Shown here: one piece after another, positions 1 to 6,862 of the stretch
Numbering within the stretch: the stretch's first letter is position 1
How the letters are laid out: the number at the start of each line of letters is the position of its first letter
Assembly (NCBI GenBank): GCA_900546875.1
Contig: URET01000028.1
Location: forward strand, 1-16,353
Direction: 5' to 3'
Length of the DNA stretch: 16,353 nucleotides
Origin: an uncultured Eubacteriales bacterium
GTDB lineage: Bacteria; Bacillota; Clostridia; Christensenellales; CAG-314
Made by a program: the position numbers and the translations under genes
Notes under the pieces: generated by a model
Database searches by the model: none
What the model saw: the letters and a program-made list of their open reading frames with translations, nothing else
Told to the model about the DNA's origin: nothing

Positions 1-123
1 CAGGCGTACTTTGCAGGACAGGGCGTTACCTCCGGAGAAAGAATGAAAAAGTGTCAGGTGCGGACATGTTTTAGGTGCAATGGCAGGCGTACTTTGCAGA
101 ACAGGGCGTTACCTCCGGAGAAA
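1..123. repeat. Direct repeat pair, 40 bp at 83-bp spacing, upstream of folA
   Basis: Positions 1-40 and 84-123 are identical except for one base (G/A at repeat position 17). Both copies end in TCCGGAGAAA. The spacing of 83 bp suggests a tandem array that starts before the window edge, so the full copy number cannot be seen. The second copy ends 34 bases before the folA start and supplies a GGAG that could act as a ribosome binding site for the small frame beginning at 127. No similarity to the other repeat families in this window beyond the short CGGAGAA string. Confidence 0.85.
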
Positions 124-157
124 ATCATGGATTTTATTATTTGGGACCGGGTAAAAT

Positions 158-667
158 ATGATAGCTATAGTTGCAGTAGATAAAAATTGGGGTATCGGTC
201 ATAACGGAGGTATGCTTTTTCGTCTTCCCGCAGACCTGAAACGTTTCAGAGCCATCACGCTCAACGGCGCGGTTGTAATGGGACGCAGGACTTTGGAGTC
301 ATTTCCCGGAGGCAAGCCTCTGGGGGAGCGTGTCAATATTGTGCTTTCCCGTACGCTTTTGAGGGACGATGTCGTCGTAGTGAGAAATGACGATGAGCTT
401 TTCAGGGAAGTCGCCCGGTATGCGGATGACAAGGTTTTTCTGATCGGCGGAGGAGAAGTTTATAACAGGTACATAGACTATTGCAGTGAAGCTTTTGTTA
501 CTTTTGCCGATGCGGTCGGACAAGCTTCCGTATTTTTCCCCGATCTCGACAAAAGGCCCGGCTGGAAAAGAGCGGAGGATACGGGAAAGGAAAATACAAA
601 CGGGATCGATGTGGTGTATGCCCGGTATATTAACGAAAATGTCAGGTCCTTCGGACGGAAGGAATGA
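158..667 (+). CDS. folA: Dihydrofolate reductase
   Basis: Reduces 7,8-dihydrofolate to tetrahydrofolate with NADPH in the cytoplasm, supplying one-carbon carriers for thymidylate and purine synthesis. The 169-residue product has the usual length. Visible family marks are the N-terminal strand MIAIVAVDKNWGIG, the active-site LPADLKRF with the acidic residue at D26, the cofactor loop MGRRTLESFP (41-50), and the second NADPH glycine loop LIGGGEVY (95-102). The Trp seen in Escherichia coli before the LPxDL motif is Phe21 here, a common variation. The ATG at 158 is chosen because the family starts at this residue; its Shine-Dalgarno is weak (GGG at 149-151). The last ten residues (ENVRSFGRKE) go beyond the usual end, and the DNA there forms a 6-bp hairpin (647-663) and recurs in part at 735-746. 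A thymidylate synthase gene often precedes folA in related bacteria but would lie outside the window. Confidence 0.96.
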   Translation: MIAIVAVDKNWGIGHNGGMLFRLPADLKRFRAITLNGAVVMGRRTLESFPGGKPLGERVNIVLSRTLLRDDVVVVRNDDELFREVARYADDKVFLIGGGEVYNRYIDYCSEAFVTFADAVGQASVFFPDLDKRPGWKRAEDTGKENTNGIDVVYARYINENVRSFGRKE

Positions 668-1196
668 GCACGGCGCTCCCGAAGCAGTAAAGAATACGCG
701 GTTTCCGGGAAGGAAACGCATAAAAACACGACATGACAGGTCCTTCCGAAGAGTACGGACAGTAATTTCGGGAAGCATTCCTTTTCGGCGTTTGTTTCAG
801 GCGTGTTTCGGATAAAAAAGCTTTCCGTCAGCTTTGTCGGGCTTTTGAGCTCCGGGCGGCTGACTTTTTCCGTGTCATGCGGCCCTGCGGTAAAGTGTTC
901 AATATGGAGACGGTTCCGGACGGCTGACTTTTCCGGGTCATACGGTCCTGCGGTAAAGTGTTCAATATGGAGACGGTTCCGGGCGGCGGACTTTTTCCGG
1001 GTCATACAGCGTGATCAAGGCAGCATAAGGATGAAGCTTTCCCGGGACTCAGGCTAATACAAGGCGGTCGGTGAAAGCCGGACCGGATGAAAGGGCTGCA
1101 GTTATTCGGGGAAGACGTTTTGAATGAAGTTAAACGGTGCTCGGCGTATCCGAGACGTTATTTGTCAGAAAACAGATCATAAATGGTGAGGTTTTT
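668..1196. other. Long spacer between folA and the CmpB-type gene
   Basis: About 530 bases without a convincing gene. The open frames across it follow the tandem repeat and show no family motifs, so I treat the stretch as non-coding. It holds a partial second copy of the folA 3' end (GACAGGTCCTTC at 735-746 against GTCAGGTCCTTC at 641-652), the 64-bp tandem repeat at 852-1007, and a short bulged stem near 1064-1086 (CGGTC pairing with GACCG). No clear promoter or terminator was found. Confidence 0.6.
852..1007. repeat. Tandem repeat, ~64-bp unit, about 2.4 copies
   Basis: Unit 1 spans 852-915, unit 2 916-978 and a partial unit 3 979-1007. Units start CCGG(G/A)CGGC and carry the shared internal stretch TGCGGTAAAGTGTTC followed by an identical AATATGGAGACGGTT block in the first two copies. 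Unit 2 is one base shorter because its T-run has four rather than five bases, so the array changes reading frame and is unlikely to be coding. Confidence 0.85.
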
Positions 1197-1973
1197 GTGG
1201 CTGTAATATCAAGTTATCTTTTTTTGTTCGCGGTAGGCGCGGTATGGGGCTGGCTGATCGAACTGTTTTTCCGCCGTATTTTTACTGCAAAAAAGTGGAT
1301 CAATCCCGGTTTTTTACATGGTCCTTATCTGCCTATATACGGGTTCGGAGCATGTCTGATGTATGCGGTTTCCGAAGTTGATCTGAATATTTCCGAAAGC
1401 CCTGCATTGAATTTGCTGATCCGTTTTTTGGTTTCAGCATTTCTTCTCACGGCTATTGAATATATAGGCGGTCTTATTTTTATTAGGCTTATGAAAATAA
1501 GACTTTGGGATTATTCCAAAAGAAAAGGAAATATCCAAGGGATAATTTGTCCGCTTTTTTCTTTTCTGTGGGGTGCTGCCGGACTGATTTTTTATCTTGT
1601 GCTTTATGACCCTTTTAAACGATCGGTAAATTGGTTTGAAGGAAACGTGGTCGCCTTGTTTTTCCTCGGGGTATTTTACGGCATAATAGCGGTGGATCTC
1701 GGGGTTTCCCTGCATCTGGCCACCGCGCTCCGCAAAGCGCTTAAGGACAGTGATCTCGTAGCCCATTATGAGCTTATGAAACTTGCGATAATGATAAGAA
1801 AGGAAGAATTGCGGCAGAAATATAATTTTCTCGTGCCTTTTTCACGTTCGGATATTGTTGCTTATACCGAAAAACTCAAAGAAGGCGGTTTTGACGATCT
1901 GAAAGAAAGGATCACTCGTCTCAGAGAACGCCGTAAAGCGGAGAAGGCGGCGAAGGAGAACGAAAAGAAATGA
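1197..1973 (+). CDS. CmpB-type putative ABC transporter membrane protein (PF06541 family)
   Basis: Integral membrane protein of the family called putative ABC-transporter type IV (CmpB); the transported substrate is unknown and the transporter role is only predicted. With the GTG start at 1197 it has 258 residues. Conserved family marks are GWLIE (18-22), GFLHGPYLPIYGFG (38-51), an EYIGG segment (88-92) inside a hydrophobic stretch, and WDYS followed by N and G (104-115). About five hydrophobic segments are visible before a charged, probably cytosolic helical tail (from about residue 175) rich in Lys, Arg and Glu. The GTG at 1197 is preferred over the in-frame GTG at 1137 because GGTGAGG (1185-1191) sits five bases upstream and the earlier residues do not fit the family. 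The TGA overlaps the next ATG as ATGA, so it is probably translationally coupled to mnmA. Confidence 0.8.
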   Translation: MAVISSYLFLFAVGAVWGWLIELFFRRIFTAKKWINPGFLHGPYLPIYGFGACLMYAVSEVDLNISESPALNLLIRFLVSAFLLTAIEYIGGLIFIRLMKIRLWDYSKRKGNIQGIICPLFSFLWGAAGLIFYLVLYDPFKRSVNWFEGNVVALFFLGVFYGIIAVDLGVSLHLATALRKALKDSDLVAHYELMKLAIMIRKEELRQKYNFLVPFSRSDIVAYTEKLKEGGFDDLKERITRLRERRKAEKAAKENEKK

Positions 1974-3043
1974 AAAGAGTCGTAGTGGGGCTCAGCGGCG
2001 GTGTGGACAGCAGTGTGGCTGCTCTTTTGCTGAAGGAACAGGGGTATGATGTTATAGGACTGTTCATGCGCAATTGGGAAGAAGAGGACGAAAACGGCAG
2101 ATGTACCGCTGAAGACGACTATGCCGACGTCCGAAGCGTATGTACGACGCTGGGCATTCCATATTATACCGTAAATTTTGCGAAAGAGTATATGGAACGT
2201 GTGTTTGCGCGTTTTCTCGAGGATTACGCTGAAGGCCGTACGCCCAATCCTGACGTGTTGTGTAACAGGGAGATAAAATTCGGCCCGTTTCTCGAAAGGG
2301 CGGCTCAGTTGGGCGCCGATCTTGTGGCTACCGGGCATTACTGCGGCGTTAAACACGAAAACGGACTTAACTATCTGATGAAAGCAAAGGACGCCTCCAA
2401 GGATCAGACTTATTTTTTATGTGAAGTATCCGGAAAGCAGCTTGAAAACGTGATTTTTCCGCTTTCAGGACTGCTTAAGAGCGAAGTAAGAGAGATAGCG
2501 CTTAAAAACAGACTGAGCATTGCCGGGAAGAAGGACAGTACGGGCATATGTTTCATAGGAGAAAGGAAGTTCAGACAATTTCTGTCCGGATACCTTCCCG
2601 CTTCTCCGGGAAATATCATTGATATCCGCGGCAATAAGGTGGGCAGACACGAAGGCCTGATGTATTATACTCTCGGTCAGCGCAGAGGACTGGGGCTGGG
2701 CGGGACTTCGGATTCTCAGGAAAGGTGGTTTGTCGTGGAAAAGGATCTGAAGAGGAATGTGCTCGTAGTCAGTCACGGAGATGAGGCTCCTCTTATGTCA
2801 AAAGCGCTTTCGACCGGGAAAGTAAACTGGATACCTCTGCCTCCCGAAAAAAAGACCTTTCAATGTACTGCCAAATTCCGATACAGACAGCCGGAACAGA
2901 GAGTTACGGTGACCGTGGAGGACGGACGCGCCTATGTGGAATTTGAAAAAAAACAAAGGGCAGTGACAGAAGGACAATATGCGGTTTTTTATCGGGGAGA
3001 GTATTGTCTTGGCGGCGGGGTCATTGAAAAGGTATACAAATAG
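1970..3043 (+). CDS. mnmA: tRNA-specific 2-thiouridylase MnmA
   Basis: Transfers sulfur to C2 of the wobble uridine 34 in tRNAs for Lys, Glu and Gln, using ATP and a persulfide relay. The 357-residue protein shows the PP-loop SGGVDSS (9-15), the first catalytic cysteine C98 in NPDVLCNREIKF, and the second C194 in DSTGICFIGERKF, which form the disulfide-alternating pair in the family. The central TLGQRRGLGLGG segment and the C-terminal beta-barrel ending near residue 357 complete the normal architecture. ATG at 1970 overlaps the upstream stop, with AGGAG at 1954-1958. No activation partner (a cysteine desulfurase such as IscS) is encoded in the window. Everything needed for activity appears present. 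Confidence 0.97.
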   Translation: MKRVVVGLSGGVDSSVAALLLKEQGYDVIGLFMRNWEEEDENGRCTAEDDYADVRSVCTTLGIPYYTVNFAKEYMERVFARFLEDYAEGRTPNPDVLCNREIKFGPFLERAAQLGADLVATGHYCGVKHENGLNYLMKAKDASKDQTYFLCEVSGKQLENVIFPLSGLLKSEVREIALKNRLSIAGKKDSTGICFIGERKFRQFLSGYLPASPGNIIDIRGNKVGRHEGLMYYTLGQRRGLGLGGTSDSQERWFVVEKDLKRNVLVVSHGDEAPLMSKALSTGKVNWIPLPPEKKTFQCTAKFRYRQPEQRVTVTVEDGRAYVEFEKKQRAVTEGQYAVFYRGEYCLGGGVIEKVYK

Positions 3044-3150
3044 CGGAGCTTTTTTCGGAGAAAGCCGAAAAGCGTATTTTCAAAGGCGTGAAAGCCGCGG
3101 TAGGTACCGGCAAAGGTCTGGCGGATAAAAACTTGTTTTTTGGGGATGCG

Positions 3151-3186
3151 CACCGGATATGAAATTCTGATACCGCCGGTCCGGTG
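3151..3186. other. 7-bp inverted repeat before the acyltransferase gene
   Basis: CACCGGA (3151-3157) and TCCGGTG (3180-3186) are perfect inverted copies separated by 22 bases, 31 bases before the likely start codon at 3217. This could be an operator or a weak stem in the leader. No T-run follows, so it is not an intrinsic terminator. It may also be chance. Confidence 0.3.
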
Positions 3187-3216
3187 TGTGTCAAGGTATA
3201 TTTGCGGGGTTTGGAA

Positions 3217-4260
3217 ATGAAAGAGAGAGAAAATTCTGATATATCGGATATGAGAAAAGATATGTCTTCCGGGGAGGAGAGTCCGGGACTTCCGGCTGAC
3301 GGTGCATGTCAATCTTTTTCGGGCGGGGGAGAGGCTGTCGCCGCAGAAGAAACGGGCAGCGATATCTCCGCCGGGAATGCCGGGGAGGTCGGCGCGGTTT
3401 TGCCGGAAACAAAAAGCAAAAAACGCAACAGAATATGGGAAATAGACCTTTTAAGAGGTATCTGTATCCTGCTCGTCGTATTTGACCATATAACCGTCGA
3501 CTTTATCATGGTGGATATGATGAGTCCTTTTACCACGGGATTCGGGAAGGTGGCTTTAGAGGTTTCCATGTGGTACAGGCAATGCGGATGGCGTTATATC
3601 ATACAGCCCTTTGTTTTAAATTTGTTTATCGTGCTTTCGGGGATAAGCTGTTCTCTTTCCCGGAGCAATGTTATGAGAGGGGTGAGGATGATCACCGTGG
3701 CGGGCGGCTTTACGGTGGTGACATATATCATCAGTCAGATTTTTTATACCGATTTGACTATTGTATTCAATATAATACATGTGCTTGCTTTGAGCATACT
3801 TTTCTGGGCGCTTCTGGAGGCCGTGGAAAAATATCTTCTCAAAAGGAAGCTGCCTTGGTGGGTAATGCTTTCCATGGGACTGCTTTTCGTGCTTGTAGGA
3901 GAGACTTTCGCTCTCGGCAGCAGTGGGTATAAGCCCATGAAGGAAGACCTTTTCTATCCCGCATACCTTGAAGCGCTGAAGTCCCACGGACAGAACAGCG
4001 TTTATACCTGGCTTTTCTGGAACAATTATTATTCGTCTGCCGATTTTCATCCTTTGTTCCCTGCAATAGGCTACTTTATCCTCGGAGTGATGCTGGGACG
4101 GAAATTGTATTCGGAAAAGAAAGAAACGTTATTTCCGAAAGCAAAAATAAAACCCTTGAAATGGCTGTGTTACTGCGGAAGTCATTCCATATGGATATAT
4201 TTCTGTTCTCAGATAGTTTTCTTCCTAATGATTTACGGTCTGAATATCGTTATCAACTGA
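3217..4260 (+). CDS. Membrane acyltransferase of the heparan-alpha-glucosaminide N-acetyltransferase (DUF1624) type
   Basis: Predicted polytopic membrane protein of 347 residues that probably moves an acyl group across or onto a cell-surface molecule; the substrate is not known. The key mark is EIDLLRGICILLVVFDHI (75-92), matching the family pattern of Asp, Arg-Gly and a conserved His (here H91) in the first membrane helix. About seven to eight hydrophobic segments follow, and a second region near FHPLFPAIGYFILGVMLG is typical of the C-terminal helices. The first ~70 residues are hydrophilic, rich in Ser, Gly and Glu, and look disordered. ATG at 3217 is chosen over the in-frame GTG at 3184; GGGG at 3206-3209 is a modest ribosome site. 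Internal starts at Met12 or Met16 are also possible since the tail lacks conservation cues. It precedes a deacetylase-like gene, which suggests, without proof, a shared role in envelope glycan modification. Confidence 0.75.
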   Translation: MKERENSDISDMRKDMSSGEESPGLPADGACQSFSGGGEAVAAEETGSDISAGNAGEVGAVLPETKSKKRNRIWEIDLLRGICILLVVFDHITVDFIMVDMMSPFTTGFGKVALEVSMWYRQCGWRYIIQPFVLNLFIVLSGISCSLSRSNVMRGVRMITVAGGFTVVTYIISQIFYTDLTIVFNIIHVLALSILFWALLEAVEKYLLKRKLPWWVMLSMGLLFVLVGETFALGSSGYKPMKEDLFYPAYLEALKSHGQNSVYTWLFWNNYYSSADFHPLFPAIGYFILGVMLGRKLYSEKKETLFPKAKIKPLKWLCYCGSHSIWIYFCSQIVFFLMIYGLNIVIN

Positions 4261-4267
4261 CATATTT

Positions 4268-4296
4268 CCTGAGAGCGTCATTATGGCGCACTCAGG
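4268..4296 (+). promoter_or_regulatory. Hairpin between the acyltransferase and deacetylase genes
   Basis: CCTGAG (4268-4273) pairs with CTCAGG (4291-4296), and inside an A-A mismatch GCG (4275-4277) pairs with CGC (4287-4289), leaving a nine-base loop. It lies eight bases after the upstream TGA. The following bases are TAATTTCCCC, not a clean U-run, so it is at best a weak terminator or an RNA-stability/processing stem. Its loop contains the ATG at 4283 that would be the longest start of the next gene, which argues that 4343 is the true start. Confidence 0.45.
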
Positions 4297-4342
4297 TAAT
4301 TTCCCCGGGGATCTCTTCATACAATATCCTCGGGAGGTCATT

Positions 4343-5056
4343 ATGAAAGAGGAATTATTAAGAGGGGCTGTAGGAAACACTCTTATATTCGTATTGACGG
4401 CGGCAGTAGTGCTGACGGCTTTCGGAGCGGGTTTTATGGATTCGATAAGCGTTGAGGCTGTCAAACCTTATTACAGCGGCAGTACTGACGGCAACTGCGT
4501 TTCGGTGATGATAAACGTCTATTGGGGCAACGAATACATACCTTCCATGCTGGATACGCTGGACGCCTATAATGCCAAAGCCACTTTTTTTATAGGAGGC
4601 ATGTGGGCGGACAAATATCCCGAGCTTCTCAAAACCATAGCTTCGAGAGGACACGAGATAGGTAATCACGGGTATTTTCACAGGGATCAGGATAAGCTTT
4701 CTTATGAAAGGAATCTGGAAGAGATAGTGACGGCGGAAAAGGTGATATACAGCGTTACCGGCATAAGGACGGTGCTTTTTGCTCCTCCTTCCGGCGCTTA
4801 CGCTTCACAGACTCTTCAGGCTGCCGAAGACGCGGGATATAAAACCGTGATGTGGTCCAAAGATACGGTGGACTGGAGGGATCAGGACGTTTCGCTTATA
4901 TTCAGGAGAGCGACCGGCAAGCTCAAGGGCGGCGATCTCATTCTTATGCATCCCACCGAAGCCACTATGAAAGCTTTGCCTGATATATTGAAATTCTTTT
5001 CGGAAAACGGGTTTAAGATATGTACCGTTAGCCAAAATATAGAGGGCAGCGCCTGA
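4343..5056 (+). CDS. Divergent membrane-anchored polysaccharide deacetylase (NodB fold)
   Basis: A 237-residue protein with an N-terminal hydrophobic anchor (about 12-31) followed by an extracytoplasmic NodB-fold domain. Classic members remove N-acetyl groups from chitin-like or peptidoglycan sugars with a metal held by Asp-His-His. Motif 2 is present (GNHGYFH, H109 and H113), as are a motif-3 like APPSG (147-151), KDTVDW (173-178) and the C-terminal LMH (H203). Motif 1, normally TFDDG, reads MINVYWG (56-62), so both aspartates are missing. The INVYWG version is, to my recollection, a recognised clostridial variant, but whether it is catalytic is unclear. The ATG at 4343 has an excellent GGGAGGT at 4332-4338; the longer start at 4283 sits in a hairpin loop. 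The PdaB-type sporulation deacetylases are the nearest named group, without enough evidence to use that symbol. Confidence 0.8.
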   Translation: MKEELLRGAVGNTLIFVLTAAVVLTAFGAGFMDSISVEAVKPYYSGSTDGNCVSVMINVYWGNEYIPSMLDTLDAYNAKATFFIGGMWADKYPELLKTIASRGHEIGNHGYFHRDQDKLSYERNLEEIVTAEKVIYSVTGIRTVLFAPPSGAYASQTLQAAEDAGYKTVMWSKDTVDWRDQDVSLIFRRATGKLKGGDLILMHPTEATMKALPDILKFFSENGFKICTVSQNIEGSA

Positions 5057-5161
5057 ATCCGTCAGGATAACGAAACGGATCACGGCACTGATAAACCGGC
5101 AGTGTCACTCTGAAGCTGAGAGCGCGGACAAGCCGGTCATTATTTACGGGCGGTGAAGTAT

Positions 5162-6421
5162 ATGAACAGGATAAAGATTTTTGAAAACGGCTTAACATTG
5201 GTAGTTTGTCCCATGGAGGGTATCTACTCGGCTTCAGTGGCGGTCATGGTGAACGTGGGAAGCGCGATGGAAACCAAAGAGGAAAACGGTTTTTCTCATT
5301 TCATCGAACACATGCTTTTCAAAGGCACGGATAAGCGTACCGCTTTCGACATAAGCGAAACCATAGAAAACGCCGGCGGACAGCTCAATGCCTATACAAG
5401 TAAGGATGTAACGTGTTTTTATACGCGTACCTCCTCCGAACACACTGAAAATTGTGTTGAATTGCTGTCCGACATGTTTTTTTTCAGTAAGTTCGATCCG
5501 GAGGAATTTGAAAGGGAGCGGAAGGTCATAATCGAGGAAATAATTATGGGAGAAGATATCCCGGACGAATGTTGTCAGGATCTTATCGCGTCAGCTCTTT
5601 TCGGAGACACCGGTCTCGGCATGACTATTCCGGGCAGTGCGGAAGGTATAGGAAAAGCCACGAGAGAAGATATTTTGGATTTCAGAGCAAGACATTATAC
5701 TCCCGCAAACGTGTGCGTTTCGATAGCGGGGGACATCACCTACGAAAAAGCCCTGGAACTTACAGAAAAATATTTCCTTCATAATTTTCCGGAAAATATC
5801 GGAAACAAGAAGTATACGATAGAGAAACAGGAAACATTTGCACGTTTTTATAAGAGTACGCGCACTACCGAACAAAGCTATATATGTCTCGGATGTCCAT
5901 CTCCCGGACTGGGCGACCCCGTGAACTACACCAACTCCGTAATGAACAATATTCTCGGCGGCGGGATGTCCAGCAGGTTGTTTCAATCTCTGAGAGAAAA
6001 GAATGGTCTTTGCTATTCTGTTTTTTCATATTTGTCGACCTATATGAATAACGGATATTTTGAGATATTTGTCGGGACAAGCCCGAAGAACGCCGAAATT
6101 TCTCTGCAGCTTATAGTTGATGAATGTCACAGACTAGTCAGTGAGGGGGCGACGGAAAGCGAGGTGACGAGAGGAAAAGAGCAGTTCAAGGGGGCAACGG
6201 TGCTTTCCTTGGAGAATTCTCTCACCGTGGCTACAATGAACGGCGGCTACGCTCTCAGAAACGGCGTTCTGTTGGATTTCGAGGAAAGAAAACGCAATAT
6301 AAACGCCATAACCGTCGAGGATGTGAACGCCGCAGCAGTTAAATTGCTGGATATGAAAAACTTTTCTCTTGCTTATGTGGGCAAAGGACTGAGAAAGAAT
6401 CTCTTCAGAATGCTTCATTAA
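5162..6421 (+). CDS. M16 family zinc metallopeptidase (processing-peptidase-like)
   Basis: A 419-residue insulinase-type peptidase. The inverted zinc motif HFIEH is at 46-50 (H46, E49, H50), and the distal glutamate lies in KVIIEEII (E125/E126), the expected distance of about 75 residues. The second M16 half carries the conserved RLFQSLREKNGLCYS segment with Arg and Tyr used in substrate binding, so this is a catalytic two-domain M16B protein rather than an inactive partner. No signal peptide is visible, so a cytosolic site is likely. The ATG at 5162 has GGTGA five bases upstream; an in-frame GTG at 5153 would add three residues. Single M16B genes of this sort are frequent in Clostridia, and the substrate is generally unknown. 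A gap of about 440 bases separates it from ftsK. Confidence 0.93.
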   Translation: MNRIKIFENGLTLVVCPMEGIYSASVAVMVNVGSAMETKEENGFSHFIEHMLFKGTDKRTAFDISETIENAGGQLNAYTSKDVTCFYTRTSSEHTENCVELLSDMFFFSKFDPEEFERERKVIIEEIIMGEDIPDECCQDLIASALFGDTGLGMTIPGSAEGIGKATREDILDFRARHYTPANVCVSIAGDITYEKALELTEKYFLHNFPENIGNKKYTIEKQETFARFYKSTRTTEQSYICLGCPSPGLGDPVNYTNSVMNNILGGGMSSRLFQSLREKNGLCYSVFSYLSTYMNNGYFEIFVGTSPKNAEISLQLIVDECHRLVSEGATESEVTRGKEQFKGATVLSLENSLTVATMNGGYALRNGVLLDFEERKRNINAITVEDVNAAAVKLLDMKNFSLAYVGKGLRKNLFRMLH

Positions 6422-6804
6422 ACTGTCAGGATTTACCTGTTCGGAGAAGGCACTTGCGGAGAAGCCCGCGGTTAAGGTTTTTCCTCCTTTTTTGCGGTCG
6501 TGAACTCGGATGTCTGCGGCAATGCCCGGAATTCACGTTGCGGCGAACCTGCATTTATTTACGATAACAGCCGAAGGTCACGGAGTGTAAGGTTAGTATT
6601 TGTCTCACGCTGATAAAAGGATACCGCGGAGTGTAGGGTTAGTATTTGTCTCACGCTGATAAATGGAGATCGCGGAGCGTAGGGTTAGTGCTGATAAAAG
6701 GATACCGCGGTAGGGAAAGTTTGTATTAATATCAGACCAGGATATTTTTTACGTTTCTTGCGGCGGCAAGACAAAGGGAAATTTGTATTTATCCTGAACC
6801 TCCG
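6422..6804. other. Spacer between the M16 peptidase gene and the ftsK promoter
   Basis: No gene is supported here. Just after the stop, GCGG (6456-6459) can pair with CCGC (6466-6469) with T-run bases starting seven bases later, a poor terminator candidate. CGTGAA (6499-6504) and TTCACG (6532-6537) form the ends of a longer imperfect stem. The 46-bp tandem repeat fills 6581-6716. A direct repeat of about 25 bases follows (6713-6738 and 6776-6800, both beginning GGGAAA and containing TTTGTATT), and a short stem CTTGC/GCAAG lies at 6757-6770. Confidence 0.6.
6581..6716. repeat. Tandem repeat, 46-bp unit, about three copies
   Basis: Units start at 6581, 6627 and 6673 with CGGAG(T/C)GTA(A/G)GG and each ends near GATAAAAGGATACCG or a variant. 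Unit 3 lacks an 11-base internal piece (ATTTGTCTCAC), giving 35 bp, and a truncated fourth start (CGGTAGGG) is at 6708. Neither 46 nor 35 is a multiple of three, so the array is not coding. Confidence 0.88.
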
Positions 6805-6833
6805 TTGACATTAAGGAAGGTTTATGGTATAAT
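6805..6833 (+). promoter_or_regulatory. Consensus housekeeping promoter for the ftsK-recA block
   Basis: TTGACA at 6805-6810, a 17-base spacer, and TATAAT at 6828-6833 match the vegetative sigma consensus exactly. TGG directly before the -10 also gives an extended -10 element. Transcription should begin near 6840, leaving a leader of about 23 bases that contains AGAGGGA (6849-6855) seven bases before the ftsK ATG at 6863. Confidence 0.92.
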
Positions 6834-6862
6834 CGGGGTATAAAGATTAGAGGGATTTTTTC

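Noticed and set aside
803..1057. Open frame of 84 codons over the 64-bp repeat, and a 175-codon frame on the opposite strand (478-1005)
   Set aside because: Both read the tandem repeat as a peptide repeat, show no family motif, lack a good ribosome site, and the minus frame also overlaps folA. The repeat unit length varies by one base.
1060..1110. Riboswitch-like stem before the CmpB-type gene
   Set aside because: A bulged hairpin is possible but no conserved core of a known riboswitch class (FMN, cobalamin, THF, T-box) could be matched.
3050..3085. Possible terminator after mnmA (TTTTCGG pairing with CCGAAAA)
   Set aside because: The stem is short and AT-rich and no T-run follows, so termination is not supported.
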